A stretch of 64,000 nucleotides of DNA from assembly GCA_015499995.1 (NCBI GenBank), contig JADNRV010000095.1:124001-188000 (forward strand). The letters run 5' to 3'. Each line of letters opens with the position of its first letter. The stretch's first letter is position 1. The DNA is from Flammula alnicola (taxonomy: Eukaryota; Basidiomycota; Agaricomycetes; Agaricales; Strophariaceae). A model generated the notes under the pieces. The model did not search any database. It was not told the origin of the DNA and saw nothing but the letters and a program-made list of their open reading frames with translations. Shown here one piece after another: positions 46,751-57,275 of the stretch. A program made the position numbers and the translations under genes.

Positions 46751-47740
46751 ATGGCGCGGACATTACCAAACTAGTCTAAAGGGCAGAAACATGACTATAG
46801 AACGTCGAATGAGATACAGAGGCTGCCAAAGAGGGAAACTCACTGCGTGCCATATATGCGCTGGCTGTCCGGCCATGGAACGCGGGAATTATCCAGCCAA
46901 CTGGCGAGTCACCTATTGAACTTCTCAAAAGGGCCAAAGTCATGGAAACGTGGAGGTATGAGCGAGAAGAGAAATATCGCCAAGTGATAGATGAGAAAAG
47001 CACCGTCGCATGGATATCTATGTCACCTTACCAAGCTATACTCATATGTACACATTGGATGGGATGTGCACTAATTTCGTGAGCCGTACGAAGAGACCCA
47101 GGATCCAAAGAATCCGTCTGGGGCCTGGACGATGAGCGGACTAAGATAGCGCATTGCAACGAGACGAAGAAATAGGATATACTAGCAAGGATGGATTTCC
47201 AGCAGCGCACTCGGCTCTTCCATTCACGGGTATGACGGTCGGATATCGCCCTCAGGCTGGGTCGTGCCGTCCGTCGAATACGTACCGCAAAGGTCAGGGC
47301 ATCAAGACATCGAGGCGGTCAACAACGTCGGCCTGAGTCGTGATGCACGATGCATGACCATGAAGCCTACTGGATACTTGTGTCTAGAAGTTGCTGACCT
47401 TTGCAAGGTATTGCCCATAGGGATCCGCGGCTGAGTATTTTTGCAGAACCAATTAAATACTTACACGGTCAATCTAATCAGTAGTGACATGACCATGAAG
47501 ACCGAGCGGATCTGGAGTTTCGTAAGGTGTTGCTAATTGCAAAGGGATAAACGTTCAATTTTTGTACGAGAAAAACTACAAGATTATCGATACCATAAAA
47601 AAAGGATTATGAATGTTGTTACTCTGACTACGGGGCACTACCTACAAAGAGCCTATGTCCGTGGTTTACGTGAGCGGGATGCACAACGTCGGCGTCCAAG
47701 GAAATTTCAGGAATGACCAGGCTACTACTCTCGGTACAAT
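46751..47740. other. Repeat remnants, then the shared 3' flank of the F-box segment
   Basis: To about 47460 I see only decayed DNA. From about 47500 the sequence (GAGCGGATCTGGAGTTTCGTAAGG) matches the 3' flanks of F-box copies 1 (18277) and 2 (26121), showing that roughly 250 bases downstream of the gene were duplicated with it. Confidence 0.55.
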
Positions 47741-47746
47741 CTATCA

Positions 47747-48943
47747 TCACCCATGACATACAAATATCATGCCCTTCTGGGAAAGTCGAGGAACGGCGGC
47801 AACGAAAGCAGACGCGTGAAGGGAATCCTGAGAATTCAGCAACAAACGAAACTCGACCCTTCTCAACGCCGGGAAACCCGTCCCAAGTAGAAGGTCTTGC
47901 AGTTCATCCCATGGGCTACCGTCGATAGGGGCATGGTATTGATAGAACTCCATGGTGAGGTGTTGGAGACGCATATGTGCACCGATAATGAGAAGGGACT
48001 GTACCACGACCTGTATCGGGGGATGCTCAGATGTGGGTCCAGTGATCACGAGCCTGAGAGAGCGTAGATTGGTGGTGTGCGTCCGCACTGCAGTCATTAG
48101 CGACCGCAAATCTACTCGATAACTGGTTAGTGAGGAGGCAGCCGTAGCAGAAAGGAACATCAGACCTGAATTAGAGGCATCATTCAAGTATCTCACTTCT
48201 AGATGTTGCAATGATTCACCAGCTGTGATCATGAACTGGGGCACAATGGTACTGATAATTGAGGGATATGAGGCCCAGTACGAAATGTGCAGTGTTTGCA
48301 GCGATGAGAGAGCCGGGATGAGCCAGTCCAATGCCAGAGTGTCGCGACAAAACTGTAAGTCCAACCTCTCCAGCCGAAATACAGGGGCGGCAACGTCACT
48401 TTTGCCGTCAATGGTTTGGTTCCGCACCAAGCACTCGTAGAAAGTGATTGCTCGCAGCTTCGGGAACTGGTTTAAGAAAGCGGGGAGAGCGTTATTGCCG
48501 TACATGATCCTTGGCAGAGCGCCCATCTCCTCCTCCCTCAGCGAAATCTCCTCTAGGCGTTTTAACTGCGACAACGAAGAAAACTCGAAGCGGGGTTTTC
48601 CTGGCTTGCGTCTCCGCTGGTGGATATCGAGGGAAACGATGTACGGAGACAATAAGTCTAACGTGTGAATCAGCACCTCGGAGTGCTGGATCCAAGGCCT
48701 ATGAATCTCGACCAATCGTAGATGCTTGGTAAACTCCCGAATATGAGGTATAGATTCCAATTTGGCCAGCAAAATGGGGTCCTCGGAGTATTGGGATACG
48801 GTACGGAAAATACCAGCTTGCGCGGGTGAAACGAACGCTCTACACGTTAAAGCACATGCACATAACGATCGGTAGTCGTCCTCTGAATCCAGATGACTGA
48901 GAATGGCGCAAAGCAATTCTGGGGGCAATTGGTGAAAGGGCAT
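47747..48943 (-). CDS. F-box/LRR-like protein, copy 3, intron readable through
   Basis: One continuous frame of 398 aa from the MPFHQ start (48943); an ATG six codons upstream is not shared. The F-box is residues 1-40, then Leu-rich segments (ALDWLIPALSSLQTLHISYW). Where copies 1, 2 and 4 have a 56-59 nt intron with stop codons, this copy has 54 nt (48165-48112) with no stop and a length divisible by three, so unspliced RNA encodes an 18-residue insert. Its donor is GTCTGA, a poor site, while the CACTAAC branch and TAG acceptor remain. Either form gives a full protein. Function as for the other copies: probable Skp1-dependent substrate adaptor, target unknown. Flanks match copies 1 and 2, but the upstream block is split by about 130 extra bases. 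Confidence 0.85.
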   Translation of the reverse strand: MPFHQLPPELLCAILSHLDSEDDYRSLCACALTCRAFVSPAQAGIFRTVSQYSEDPILLAKLESIPHIREFTKHLRLVEIHRPWIQHSEVLIHTLDLLSPYIVSLDIHQRRRKPGKPRFEFSSLSQLKRLEEISLREEEMGALPRIMYGNNALPAFLNQFPKLRAITFYECLVRNQTIDGKSDVAAPVFRLERLDLQFCRDTLALDWLIPALSSLQTLHISYWASYPSIISTIVPQFMITAGESLQHLEVRYLNDASNSGLMFLSATAASSLTSYRVDLRSLMTAVRTHTTNLRSLRLVITGPTSEHPPIQVVVQSLLIIGAHMRLQHLTMEFYQYHAPIDGSPWDELQDLLLGTGFPALRRVEFRLLLNSQDSLHASAFVAAVPRLSQKGMIFVCHG

Positions 48944-49225
48944 TTTGTGGGCAACACACACTGGAGCTGATGTTATATCGGCGTTCGCTAGTGCGTTCTC
49001 GTCAGCCGATTTCGTACATATGAATCCTGATGGATGATGGATGATGCGTCGAAACGCTCATCAACTGAATTGAAATGTTGATATCGATGTGAAAATAAAT
49101 TTAAAAGATGCTTCGCCTACCGAAGTGTGTGTACCTACCTACCCACAATACACTGCCATGCGGAATTCCTCTTCCGTGTTGATCACCTAAATCAGCTCCC
49201 AAAATGATTCGACGCGTTTCCTATA

Positions 49226-49299
49226 CTCGGTTGGTCTCGGATACCCTTCCTCTCTGTGCACCGGTGCACAGAGAGGAAGGGTATCCGAGACCAACCGAG
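49226..49299. repeat. Perfect 74-bp palindrome
   Basis: Two 37-base arms, exact reverse complements with no spacer, meet at 49262/49263 in GTGCACCGGTGCAC. Only the first 37 bases look unique; the second is their mirror. It lies just upstream of F-box copy 3. No terminal target duplication was seen. Perfect spacerless palindromes are unstable, so this is either very young or an assembly fold-back. Confidence 0.9.
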
Positions 49300-50525
49300 C
49301 ACCCTTCAAGGGACCCAAATTGGGAAGGGTGCCCAGAGCAGGCCCCAGGCATCCAAGACTACGGGATTCTCCGGGTTAGATGTAACGACAACATCAATCA
49401 TTCAATGCGTCATTCAAATTGACGGCATGCAAATTGGGTCTTGACGGCATGCACCAATGACGCCTCGGCATCGTGGCACTTGACAACAATTCGGAAAATG
49501 TGCTGGGGAGTTCGGGCGCGGCCTCTCGAGCATCCACTCCGTCGATATCTGGCAACGATACTGTATTTGGACGATAGGACTCAGTTAATCCATCAAGTAT
49601 TCATACGTTTTCGTGCTAGCTGTACTCATGAGTCATGAGTGAGAGCTCAACACTAGTTTTTGCTTTACTATTATTTGAGTCTTCTCCTGATAAATTTCGG
49701 GCCTATTCGATGCCATAAGCTTGTAAAGAATGTACAATTGCAAGCATATCTACTTGTCTGTTCCGATGTAGTTTGGGCAGTTTATGTACATACATGTGTT
49801 TTTGGGTTTACCGATCACATAAGTAAGTGGGTTGTTATCTACCATTTATCTGGCCGGCGGATTCCGTTAGTAAGATGCTATCGTCTTCCTCACCTCTGTA
49901 CCTATCGTACCGTGCCCAAAATGAGGTAGGTCGTAGCTAGACTCACCTACCATGAATATGTTGATTTAAATTTTTAATGTTGTGGAGGACAATCAACAAG
50001 CCAATATGTTATCTGCCAGACCAATTGTTGTCTGGCAGGCGCACTGCCACTCTCTCAAGGGTTACCGGTTACCTTCAATATTTCGACCTCGGTCGGGTCC
50101 GACGTCCTGCCCAAGTCCTGCAAATTGCTTATGCCACCGGCAAATTGGTCAAACGGAGAGGAATACTTTCTAGCATTTATTCAAACATCGTTACATTGGA
50201 GTCGCGCATCGGGCGGGAATTTTCTTAAGATTTCTCTGGCTGGAAGGCGTCAAATTCCATCAACTTTAGGGAAAGTAATCATAATTTAAAACGACGGAAA
50301 GCAGGTCCATAAACGTAGAAGGAAAGTTTTAAATACTAATCAGATAATTTCTCCCTTTTCTCTCTTTTCCTTCTTTTTCGTGCTTCGGATACACACCCAT
50401 ATGATCGGAAAACCAATTTTTGTGTGTCAAGCTTTTCAAGTCGTCAGCGCATCAGAAATCAGAAGAAGATTGCCCCCACAATAATTCGTGACTTGCAACG
50501 TCCCTTACCATATGTGGTTGTAAAA
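49300..50525. other. Intergenic, no gene recognised
   Basis: Short open frames only (up to about 90 codons). A small direct repeat, GACGGCATGCA, lies at about 49422 and 49443. Near 50010-50050 CTGCCAGACCAATTGTTGTCTGGCAG forms a small hairpin. No function is proposed. Confidence 0.4.
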
Positions 50526-50529
50526 AACG

Positions 50530-50537
50530 TATAAATA
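50530..50537 (+). promoter_or_regulatory. TATA box of the secreted kinase-like gene
   Basis: TATAAATA 139 bases before the ATG at 50669, followed by a pyrimidine-rich leader. Distance and composition fit a fungal core promoter. Confidence 0.5.
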
Positions 50538-50668
50538 CAGGCTCGTCCTCTCGACTTGTTTCCTCAGGCTGGTCCTCTAGAGTTGAACTCTTCTACATAC
50601 CATAATATTTCTCTGCGACTTCTTGCACTTCACGAACCCCGAATCCTTCTCCTGCCACTGACGACATC

Positions 50669-52177
50669 ATGCGGGCAATTTCCCGTCTTTTCTCTCTTCA
50701 ACACTTCGTCGTTTATCTGGCGTCCATCAGCGCTCTAGCGGGTGCCTATGCTGTCCCTCTCCGGTCAGACTACATGACAGTTGCCCGTCGTGCCAATACT
50801 CGCAACGTCAATGGAAAGGTCGCAGAGCTAGGCAAAGAGTTAACTACTTCATTCCACGACAAGTCAACAGTGCATCGCCTCAGTAAGCCGTCTCTTAAAT
50901 TCTCAGTGAACATAATCACTGATGCCTGGAATACAGCCAAGTGGGACGGTGAAGCCGACCCAGGCCATGTCATCAAGGTCTACAGAACCAGAAAAGTGGG
51001 GGCCAAGGAGGTCCAAGGTCTGAAAGCTGCTGGCCAATATATCGCCTCCGATGACAGCGCCGTGGTCATGAAGGAAGTAAAAGGGACACCGTTGGCTCAT
51101 ATTGTGGCACATATGCCCCGCGACCAGCGAAAGGCATTCGTGAATGGATTGAAGCCCAAAGTCGCAGCAAAAGCTGCACATATTGCTTCGTCCACGGGCA
51201 TTTTACATGGGTATGTCTCTGCCTTTGTTTTTCAGCGGTGTACTAATGTTGATATCGTCGTTAATAGTGACATAAATATGGAAAATGTAAGATGAAATCC
51301 CTTGCTATATTCTCCGATTCAAGTACCAACACCACGCTTTAGGTCATCGTACATCACGATCACGTCAATTTGGTCGACTGGGAGCATTTCCACGTGCCGG
51401 CTGATAAAAAGGTAAGACCCATCGCTCTCTGTCTCATCCATCATTGTTGGTTCTCATACCCCCTAGTATTTCACGACTGACCCGAAGAAGATTGCACAGC
51501 ACTTGGACACGGTTTGGGACTCCACTGGGACGCCCCCCGGTGTACCCAGGAAGAGTCGGTCGGCCAGCCCTGGTGCATCGGGCAGGAGTCGATTGCCAAG
51601 CTCTAGCGCATCCAGCAGGAGTCGGTCGGCCAGCTCTGGTGCGTCCAGCAGGAGTCGATCGTTGAGCTCTATTGCATCCAGTAGGAGTCGGTCGCCAAGC
51701 TCTAGCGCATCCAGCAGGGGTCGGTCGCCAAGCTCTGGTGCGTCCAGCAGGAGTCGGTCGCTAAGCTCTATCGCATCCAGCAGGAGTCGGTCGCCCAGCT
51801 CGGGTGTGTCCTCCAGTGCACCCAGCAGGGGTCGGTCGCCCAGCTCTGGCGCATCCAGCAGGAGTAGGTCTGCCAGCTTCAGTACGTTGAGCAGTATTCG
51901 GTCAGCGAGCTCTGGTGCGTCCAGCAGGAGTCAATCAGCCAGCACTCGTGCATCCAGCAAAAGTCGGTCAGCCAGCTCTGGCGCATCCAGCAGGAGTAGG
52001 TCTGCCAGCTTCAGTACGTTGAGCAGTATTCGGTCGGCGAGCTCTGGTGCGTCCAGCAGGAGTCAATCAGCCAGGACTGGTGCATCCAGCAAAAGTCGGT
52101 CGGCCAGCGCACGCACCTCGAAGTCGGGATCCCACAAACGCCGGAGCCTTCGCAGTCGGGAGGTTTTCTCTGACTGA
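50669..52177 (+). CDS. Secreted kinase-like protein with Ser/Arg repeat tail
   Basis: Four exons, 50669-51210, 51268-51286 (19-nt micro-exon), 51343-51411, 51467-52177 (446 aa). Residues 1-27 look like a signal peptide (hydrophobic core HFVVYLASISALAGAYA). The middle resembles a small kinase or aminoglycoside-phosphotransferase fold: a candidate ATP-binding Lys in VIKVYRTRK, catalytic loop ILHGDINMENVIV (HGD...N), and metal-binding LVDWEHF in place of DFG. The N-lobe is short and has no clear glycine loop. From about residue 225 the tail is a roughly ten-residue repeat (SSGASSRSRS type) to the end, encoded by a 30-bp minisatellite. RS tails normally occur in nuclear splicing factors, so one joined to an export signal is odd. 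Alternatively the N-terminus is a membrane anchor. No catalytic activity is claimed. Confidence 0.78.
51545..52115 (+). repeat. Coding 30-bp minisatellite, about 19 units
   Basis: Diverged units built around GTCGGTCG.CAGCTCTGG.GC and TCCAGCAGGAGTCGG words, in register with the reading frame. A higher-order pair is visible: about 51850-51945 and 51980-52075 repeat nearly the same block (both containing TTCAGTACGTTGAGCAGTAT). This shows recent unequal exchange or slippage inside the coding exon. Start and end are approximate. Confidence 0.85.
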
Positions 52178-52555
52178 AGAGAGTCTTGTATCATATGTAT
52201 GTGCAGTGATCGGATTCATTACAAGTACCTTTAGGGAGTCGTTCTTATAAATCAAGAGTTTTAAACGGGTAATTCGCCACTGGAAATTATGGCACTGTAT
52301 ATGGATGACGGGGCCACATGCTAAGCATCTTCAGGAACGCATTTTTGAGGAGAATTCAATGCGACTAGGTCGCGCTGCAAACCTTCCGTTCTGGGAAGTT
52401 ATCCTGGATTTATCTGGTTTCAGGTTTATGGAACAGGCCACAGCGCGTGGCATAAGTGTATCCTCGTGCCCACAAAAAAGGCGCGCACACAAAAAAATCG
52501 GGCAGATCTAGCGTGAGTCATATCTGACTCTCCGAGTCTAAGGGCCAGAATGCCA
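52178..52555. other. Intergenic, no gene
   Basis: The 3' region of the kinase-like gene and unique DNA. A short frame at about 52305-52511 has no recognisable feature. Confidence 0.4.
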
Positions 52556-54465
52556 ATTAGCATCGCCACAGTGATGCCTTGAAACAGAAACGCCGACATA
52601 ACTCTCCACAGCCTCTAGAGTCAACGAGCTCGGCACTGGATCCATTCAGGGATATCCCAAGGTGGCAAACGAGAGATACATGACCGTGGACCGAGACGTC
52701 ATCGAGAGCGTTTTGTTGTAGAAAAGAGACTATCTCGACGACGGAAGAAAAGGCAAGAAAACTGGCGACGTCAATGGCATTGTGTTGGCTGCTCAACGTT
52801 CTCATGGCTACAAGCACCACCCACGCGCGGCGCCGCTCTGAAAAGCACGGAGAGCCAATCCCAAAAATCATGGATGAAACTAGCCGCCCTCAAGCACCGA
52901 TCACACGCAGAAAGATAATGGGTGTGTTGCGCTCAAGAAGACTGCAGCTAACTGAATATGACCGCATGTGTAGCTCTCCGTGGACGGAAGTTTGTGCAGA
53001 CGAGCGAAAATCTATCCATCGACGCATCCGACTATACGGACGGAAACGGAGAGATAAACAGAAAGACAGACCTAAACCACATCGAGCTTTCCACACGCAG
53101 CATAGCAACCACGGTTCTACTATCCGCTGCGTAGATGGGAAGTGCTGCCAGAGTTGATACATGTTGATAGCTGTGGAGGCAGGCGTTATCGGTGTGCCGC
53201 GATGACAACTTGAAGAGACGATGACCGAGGTGCGAGTCGGAGGATGAGGGAAAAGAAAAAACGAACCTCGTGTCCCCATTTTCTCGGAAATTTCCGATCA
53301 TTCTCCCACCCTCGCTCATCTCCTATCCCTGGAGGTCGCGCGTGTGCGTATGGATCTCAGAATAGGGTGATATAGAGTGCGCATGTCCACGCCCACGTAT
53401 GTAGAGCATATGAACAATTCACCAGCTATCCACCCACGAGTGCAGCTCGCAAGGCAAACTGATTGTGCTGCGCGTTACAAGACCGAGGCTAACCGCATAT
53501 GAGGGTACCCAGCCGGATATGCAGCTCTCGGTAGAAAAGGCTATTGGACGATATCCACCGAGATGGAGGGGCAAAGAGGAAGACGGGAGATTGAAGGTAG
53601 AGTAGGAGAGTAAGCGGAGCCGCGCACCAACTGTAATCAATGAAACAGCTTGGACGCATAATAAATCATGTCTGCTTACAGTAAGCAATTCCATCTCGCG
53701 GGCGGTGGATACCATAACTGAGCAGCCTATAAAAAGAGGCGGGGAGCAAGAAGACAGCGAAGGAATAGGAGACACAAAGTGGATCCACGTACGCAGCTAG
53801 AGTAGATAAACTTTACATCATTTCGTGGGCTCGCATGGTGAGTGAGCACGCAACCGAACGTACGTGTCCGCATGCGTGTATTGCAAAGAAGCACTTCAAA
53901 GCCACCTTTAGTTAGCGCTCTGAGGCCGACATGCACAGAAAGTTTGCAACTGCGAGACTCAAATACCATCCATACTCAAATACCATCCATCCATTCCGTA
54001 CGTATCCAGCCAGAGTAACATCCAATAGCAATAGTATAATGTACCTCGGACTGACACCCCAAGTACGTCAGACGGACCTACATCACCACCACAACGGAAA
54101 CGAGCCAATGAGGTAGCGTACGTAGGAAAGTAGGAGGATGAACTAAACAGAATAGAGAGGCGAGGACGCACGAATGCCAAGGCAAGCGAAGAATTATCAG
54201 TGTTGTAGGATCGCATGGCAAGATGACAAACGTGACAGTTTAGCGAAGGAAGAGAGAAGGCGAGAGAAATCCTATGCCGCCCGGATGGTATATTTCGAGC
54301 AAAGGAGAGAGGGTCGAGTCGATTTGGGTGATGATGATGAAAGAGCAAGAGCAAAGATGACAGTTATAGCTATGACATCATAACCCCTCTATTGCGTTCG
54401 AAACACCTCGCATTTCACACCGCGGTCTCTTGTTGTATGTACTATACGTAGCTAGTGGTAGATTA
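52556..54465 (-). repeat. Inverted copy of the dispersed repeat (compare 20200-22250)
   Basis: Read on the minus strand, this follows 20200-22250: the GAAATGCGAGG end at about 54410, the pyrimidine-rich CTACTCTCC block at about 53610, the GAGAGCTGCA word near 53530 and the GAACGTTGAGC word near 52795. It directly adjoins F-box copy 4, as the same end does beside F-box copy 1 (18130-18240). No coding frame is shared with the other copies. Confidence 0.7.
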
Positions 54466-54693
54466 GCAGCAGCAGTTATCATTTCACAGAGCGCCATCAT
54501 GCATCGTTCCTTGAGAGTTGTGGAAGGGGCGGCGGATTTCGTTATTTCAAAATCCATGATTCCATTTGATAAGCGTTTCGACACATCGATATCGATATCA
54601 TGACATCAGGGTTTCATACGAAGTCTGAACGCACTAGCCAAGTTCGCCGATATAACAACAGCTCCAGTGCACGATTGTGTGCGTTGCCCCAAA

Positions 54694-55895
54694 ATGCCCT
54701 TTCACGAATTGCCCCCAGAATTACTTTGGGCCGTTGTCAGTCATCTGGCTGCAGAGGGAGACTACCCATCGCTATATGCGTGTGCTTTGACGTGTAGAGC
54801 GCTCGTTTCACCCGCTCAGGCTGGTATTTTCCATACCATATCGATGCACCTCGAGGACCCCTTTGTCCTTGCCAAATTGGAATCTACGCCTCACATTCGG
54901 ACACTTACCAAGCATCTAGATTTGTGGGAGATTCACAAGCCTTGGATCCAGCATTCCGAGGTGCTACATCGCATGTTAGACATATTGTCTCCATACATCG
55001 TTTCCTTCCACATTTTCCAGCGGAGAAGCAGGCCAGGAAAACCCCGCTTCAACTTTCCTTCGTTGTCACAGTTAACACGCCTAGAGGAGATTTCGCTGAG
55101 GGAGGAGGAGTGGGGCAGTCGAGGAATCCTGTACGGCAATAATGCTCTCCCCACTTTCTTTAACCAGTTCCCGAATCTGCGAGCAATCACCTTTGACTAT
55201 TGCTTGGTTAAGAACCAAACCATTGACGGCAAAAGTGACGTTGCCGCTCCTGTATTTCGGCTGGAGAGGTTGGACGTGCTGGGTTGTGGGGATACTTTGG
55301 TGTTGGAGTGGCTCATCCCGGCTCTCTCATCGTTGCGAAGACTTCACTTTTCGTACCATGCCTCAAATGCCTCAGTTCTGAGCACTATTGTGCCCCAGTT
55401 CATGATCACAGCCGGCGAATCATTGCAACATCTAGAGGTGAGATGCTTCCATGTTGCCTCAAATGCAGGTCAGTTGTTCCATTACCCTACAGCTGCCGCC
55501 TCACTAACCGAGTTATCGAGTACTTAGACTTACGGTCAACAATGACTGCAGTGCGGACGCACGCCACCAATCTACGCTCACTCAGCCTCATGATCACCGG
55601 ATCCGCATCTCATTCTGCGATACAAGTCGTGGTACAATCCTTTCTCCTTATCGGTGCACATCCGCATCTCCAACACCTCACCATCGTGTTCCATCAAAGT
55701 GATGCCCCTGTAGACGGTAGCCCATGGGGTGAACTGCAAGACCTTTTACTTGGGACGGGTTTCCCAGAATTGAGAAGCGTCGAGCTTCGGTTGTTGGTCA
55801 ATTCGGAATCCAATCTCGTGTCTACTGAGCCTTTCGTTGCCGCCGTTCCCCGACTTGCCCAGAGGAGAATGATATCTGTACGTCATGAGCGATGA
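54694..55895 (+). CDS. F-box/LRR-like protein, copy 4
   Basis: Exons 54694-55468 and 55528-55895 (380 aa), separated by a 59-nt intron (GTCAGT donor, CACTAAC branch, TTAG acceptor). The F-box MPFHELPPELLWAVVSHLA is at the N-terminus; the Leu-rich remainder is collinear with copies 1-3 and ends FVAAVPRLAQRRMISV. An ATG nine codons upstream (54667) is in frame but not shared by all copies. This is the only copy on the plus strand and one of the most diverged. The frame is intact and splice signals are good, so it is probably functional as a Skp1-type adaptor of unknown target. Confidence 0.85.
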
Positions 55896-56700
55896 CGGAG
55901 ATGAATAAGTAGGTATGCCACACCATATCATGGTCCGCAAATAACCTTCTTGTGACGAACTGCACGGAGAATGAATTCATTACGTAGAATTGGAGGTATC
56001 GCGGAGTGGCCATTCAAAGGGGGGTATCAAAAGTACTATAATATCTAAAAGTCGTCGTTTCCCTGAAGCAATAGGACCCCGGTAGAATTACTGTAGGATA
56101 CTATTCAAAGCGCCATCATATAAATCGAACGTAGCAAGCTGGAATGATAGGATTGCCATCGAGTAAATTCTACATGCACTGTAATAACATAGAATGCGGC
56201 CTCAAGTAACTAGTAACTCCTCACTGAAGCAAATGATAGAGTTAGAATAGGATACATTAAAATCCACTCACATAAAATGAAGCCAAATTCAGTCTAAAAT
56301 CAATTCTATCGGCCGTTGAAATCGTTGATAGAATCAATTCTACGACATGCGGTAGGTGCTCTCGTGGTGATCGTCTCGCTCTGATGGCGGAGGTAGGTGG
56401 ATCACGAAGTTTAGAACGTTTTGTACATGAACTCAAATGCAAGTCATTCAAGGCAATGCTCCCTCAATATCGAGTAGGCGTGTAGGAGAGCCTGAGACCA
56501 TGGTGCTTCCTGATTCCCTCTCTTGAGAACGGCCTTTCAAGCTCGCGACCAAATGTCCGTAGCAGGTGGATCACGAAGTTCAGAACGGGGTGCATGTCCT
56601 TGGTGCAGTGATATTGGCACCTTGTTCGGAACCACGTCACCTTCCAGAGCGCTCACGGGGAAACCTTTACGTTCAAGGGAATGGTCCGGACTCCAGAGGC
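55896..56700. other. Intergenic, no gene; short direct repeat
   Basis: GGTGGATCACGAAGTT occurs at about 56397 and 56556, about 160 bases apart, followed by similar bases (TAGAACG and CAGAACG). An imperfect hairpin around CAATTCTATC lies near 56300-56340. No coding frame is supported. Confidence 0.4.
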
Positions 56701-56718
56701 AAGGTCCGATAGAAAACG

Positions 56719-56726
56719 CATAAATA
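56719..56726 (+). promoter_or_regulatory. TATA-like box of the small secreted protein gene
   Basis: CATAAATA lies 163 bases upstream of the ATG at 56889, with a pyrimidine-rich stretch (about 56740-56870) between them. Confidence 0.4.
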
Positions 56727-56888
56727 CCTGTCCCTCTGGAGCCTTTTCACTCAGCTCCTCTTCCTACATTCGATCAGGTTAGCATCCGGGCCCTTCTTTC
56801 CAAGCCTCCTGTTCATTATCCTGTCGTATAACCTTCAACTCACTCCACCTTTTTTTCGGTCATTTAGAAGCTACGCCATCTCACCATA

Positions 56889-57275
56889 ATGCAATTCAAC
56901 GTTGTCTTCATCGCCACCGCTCTCCTCGCTTCCGCCTCTCTGGCGATGTCGGCCACAATCACTGGCTTCGCCGGGGCGGACTGCACTGGCACTGAGGGTG
57001 AGAGTTTCGGAGTGTCGTCTAGAGAATGTTTCAGTTTGGGAGGCGGCTCGACGAGGTCAATCAGCTATTCTGGTGTCCCCAGTGAAATCGAGTTCTACAT
57101 TTCTGGTGGTGGCCACGATTCTTGCACCAATGGTGCGAGCTTGGTCCTTGGTGGCGGCTCTGGATGTGCAACCGCGCCTGCCGGGTAAGCTCTCTGAGTG
57201 AACTTTTTTGATGGGGTGGAACTAATGCCGTTTATTGGTGGCAGAGTTAATTGGGAGAGCATTGCGGTCTTTTAA
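56889..57275 (+). CDS. Small secreted protein, 108 aa, four cysteines
   Basis: Two exons, 56889-57184 and 57245-57275, with a GTAAGC-GCAG intron near the 3' end. The first 21 residues (FIATALLASASLAMS core) form a signal peptide. The mature part is Gly/Ser-rich with four Cys (ADCTG, RECFS, DSCTNG, SGCATA), probably two disulfides, and ends VNWESIAVF. Proteins of this size and pattern are common in mushroom secretomes, but I cannot assign a function. Splicing removes what would otherwise be a short false tail. It is not closely related to the pair at 58637 and 60098. Confidence 0.82.

Noticed and set aside
51444..51665. Alternative frame over the minisatellite
   Set aside because: A 30-bp repeat without stops stays open in more than one frame; only the frame joined to the kinase-like exons is supported.
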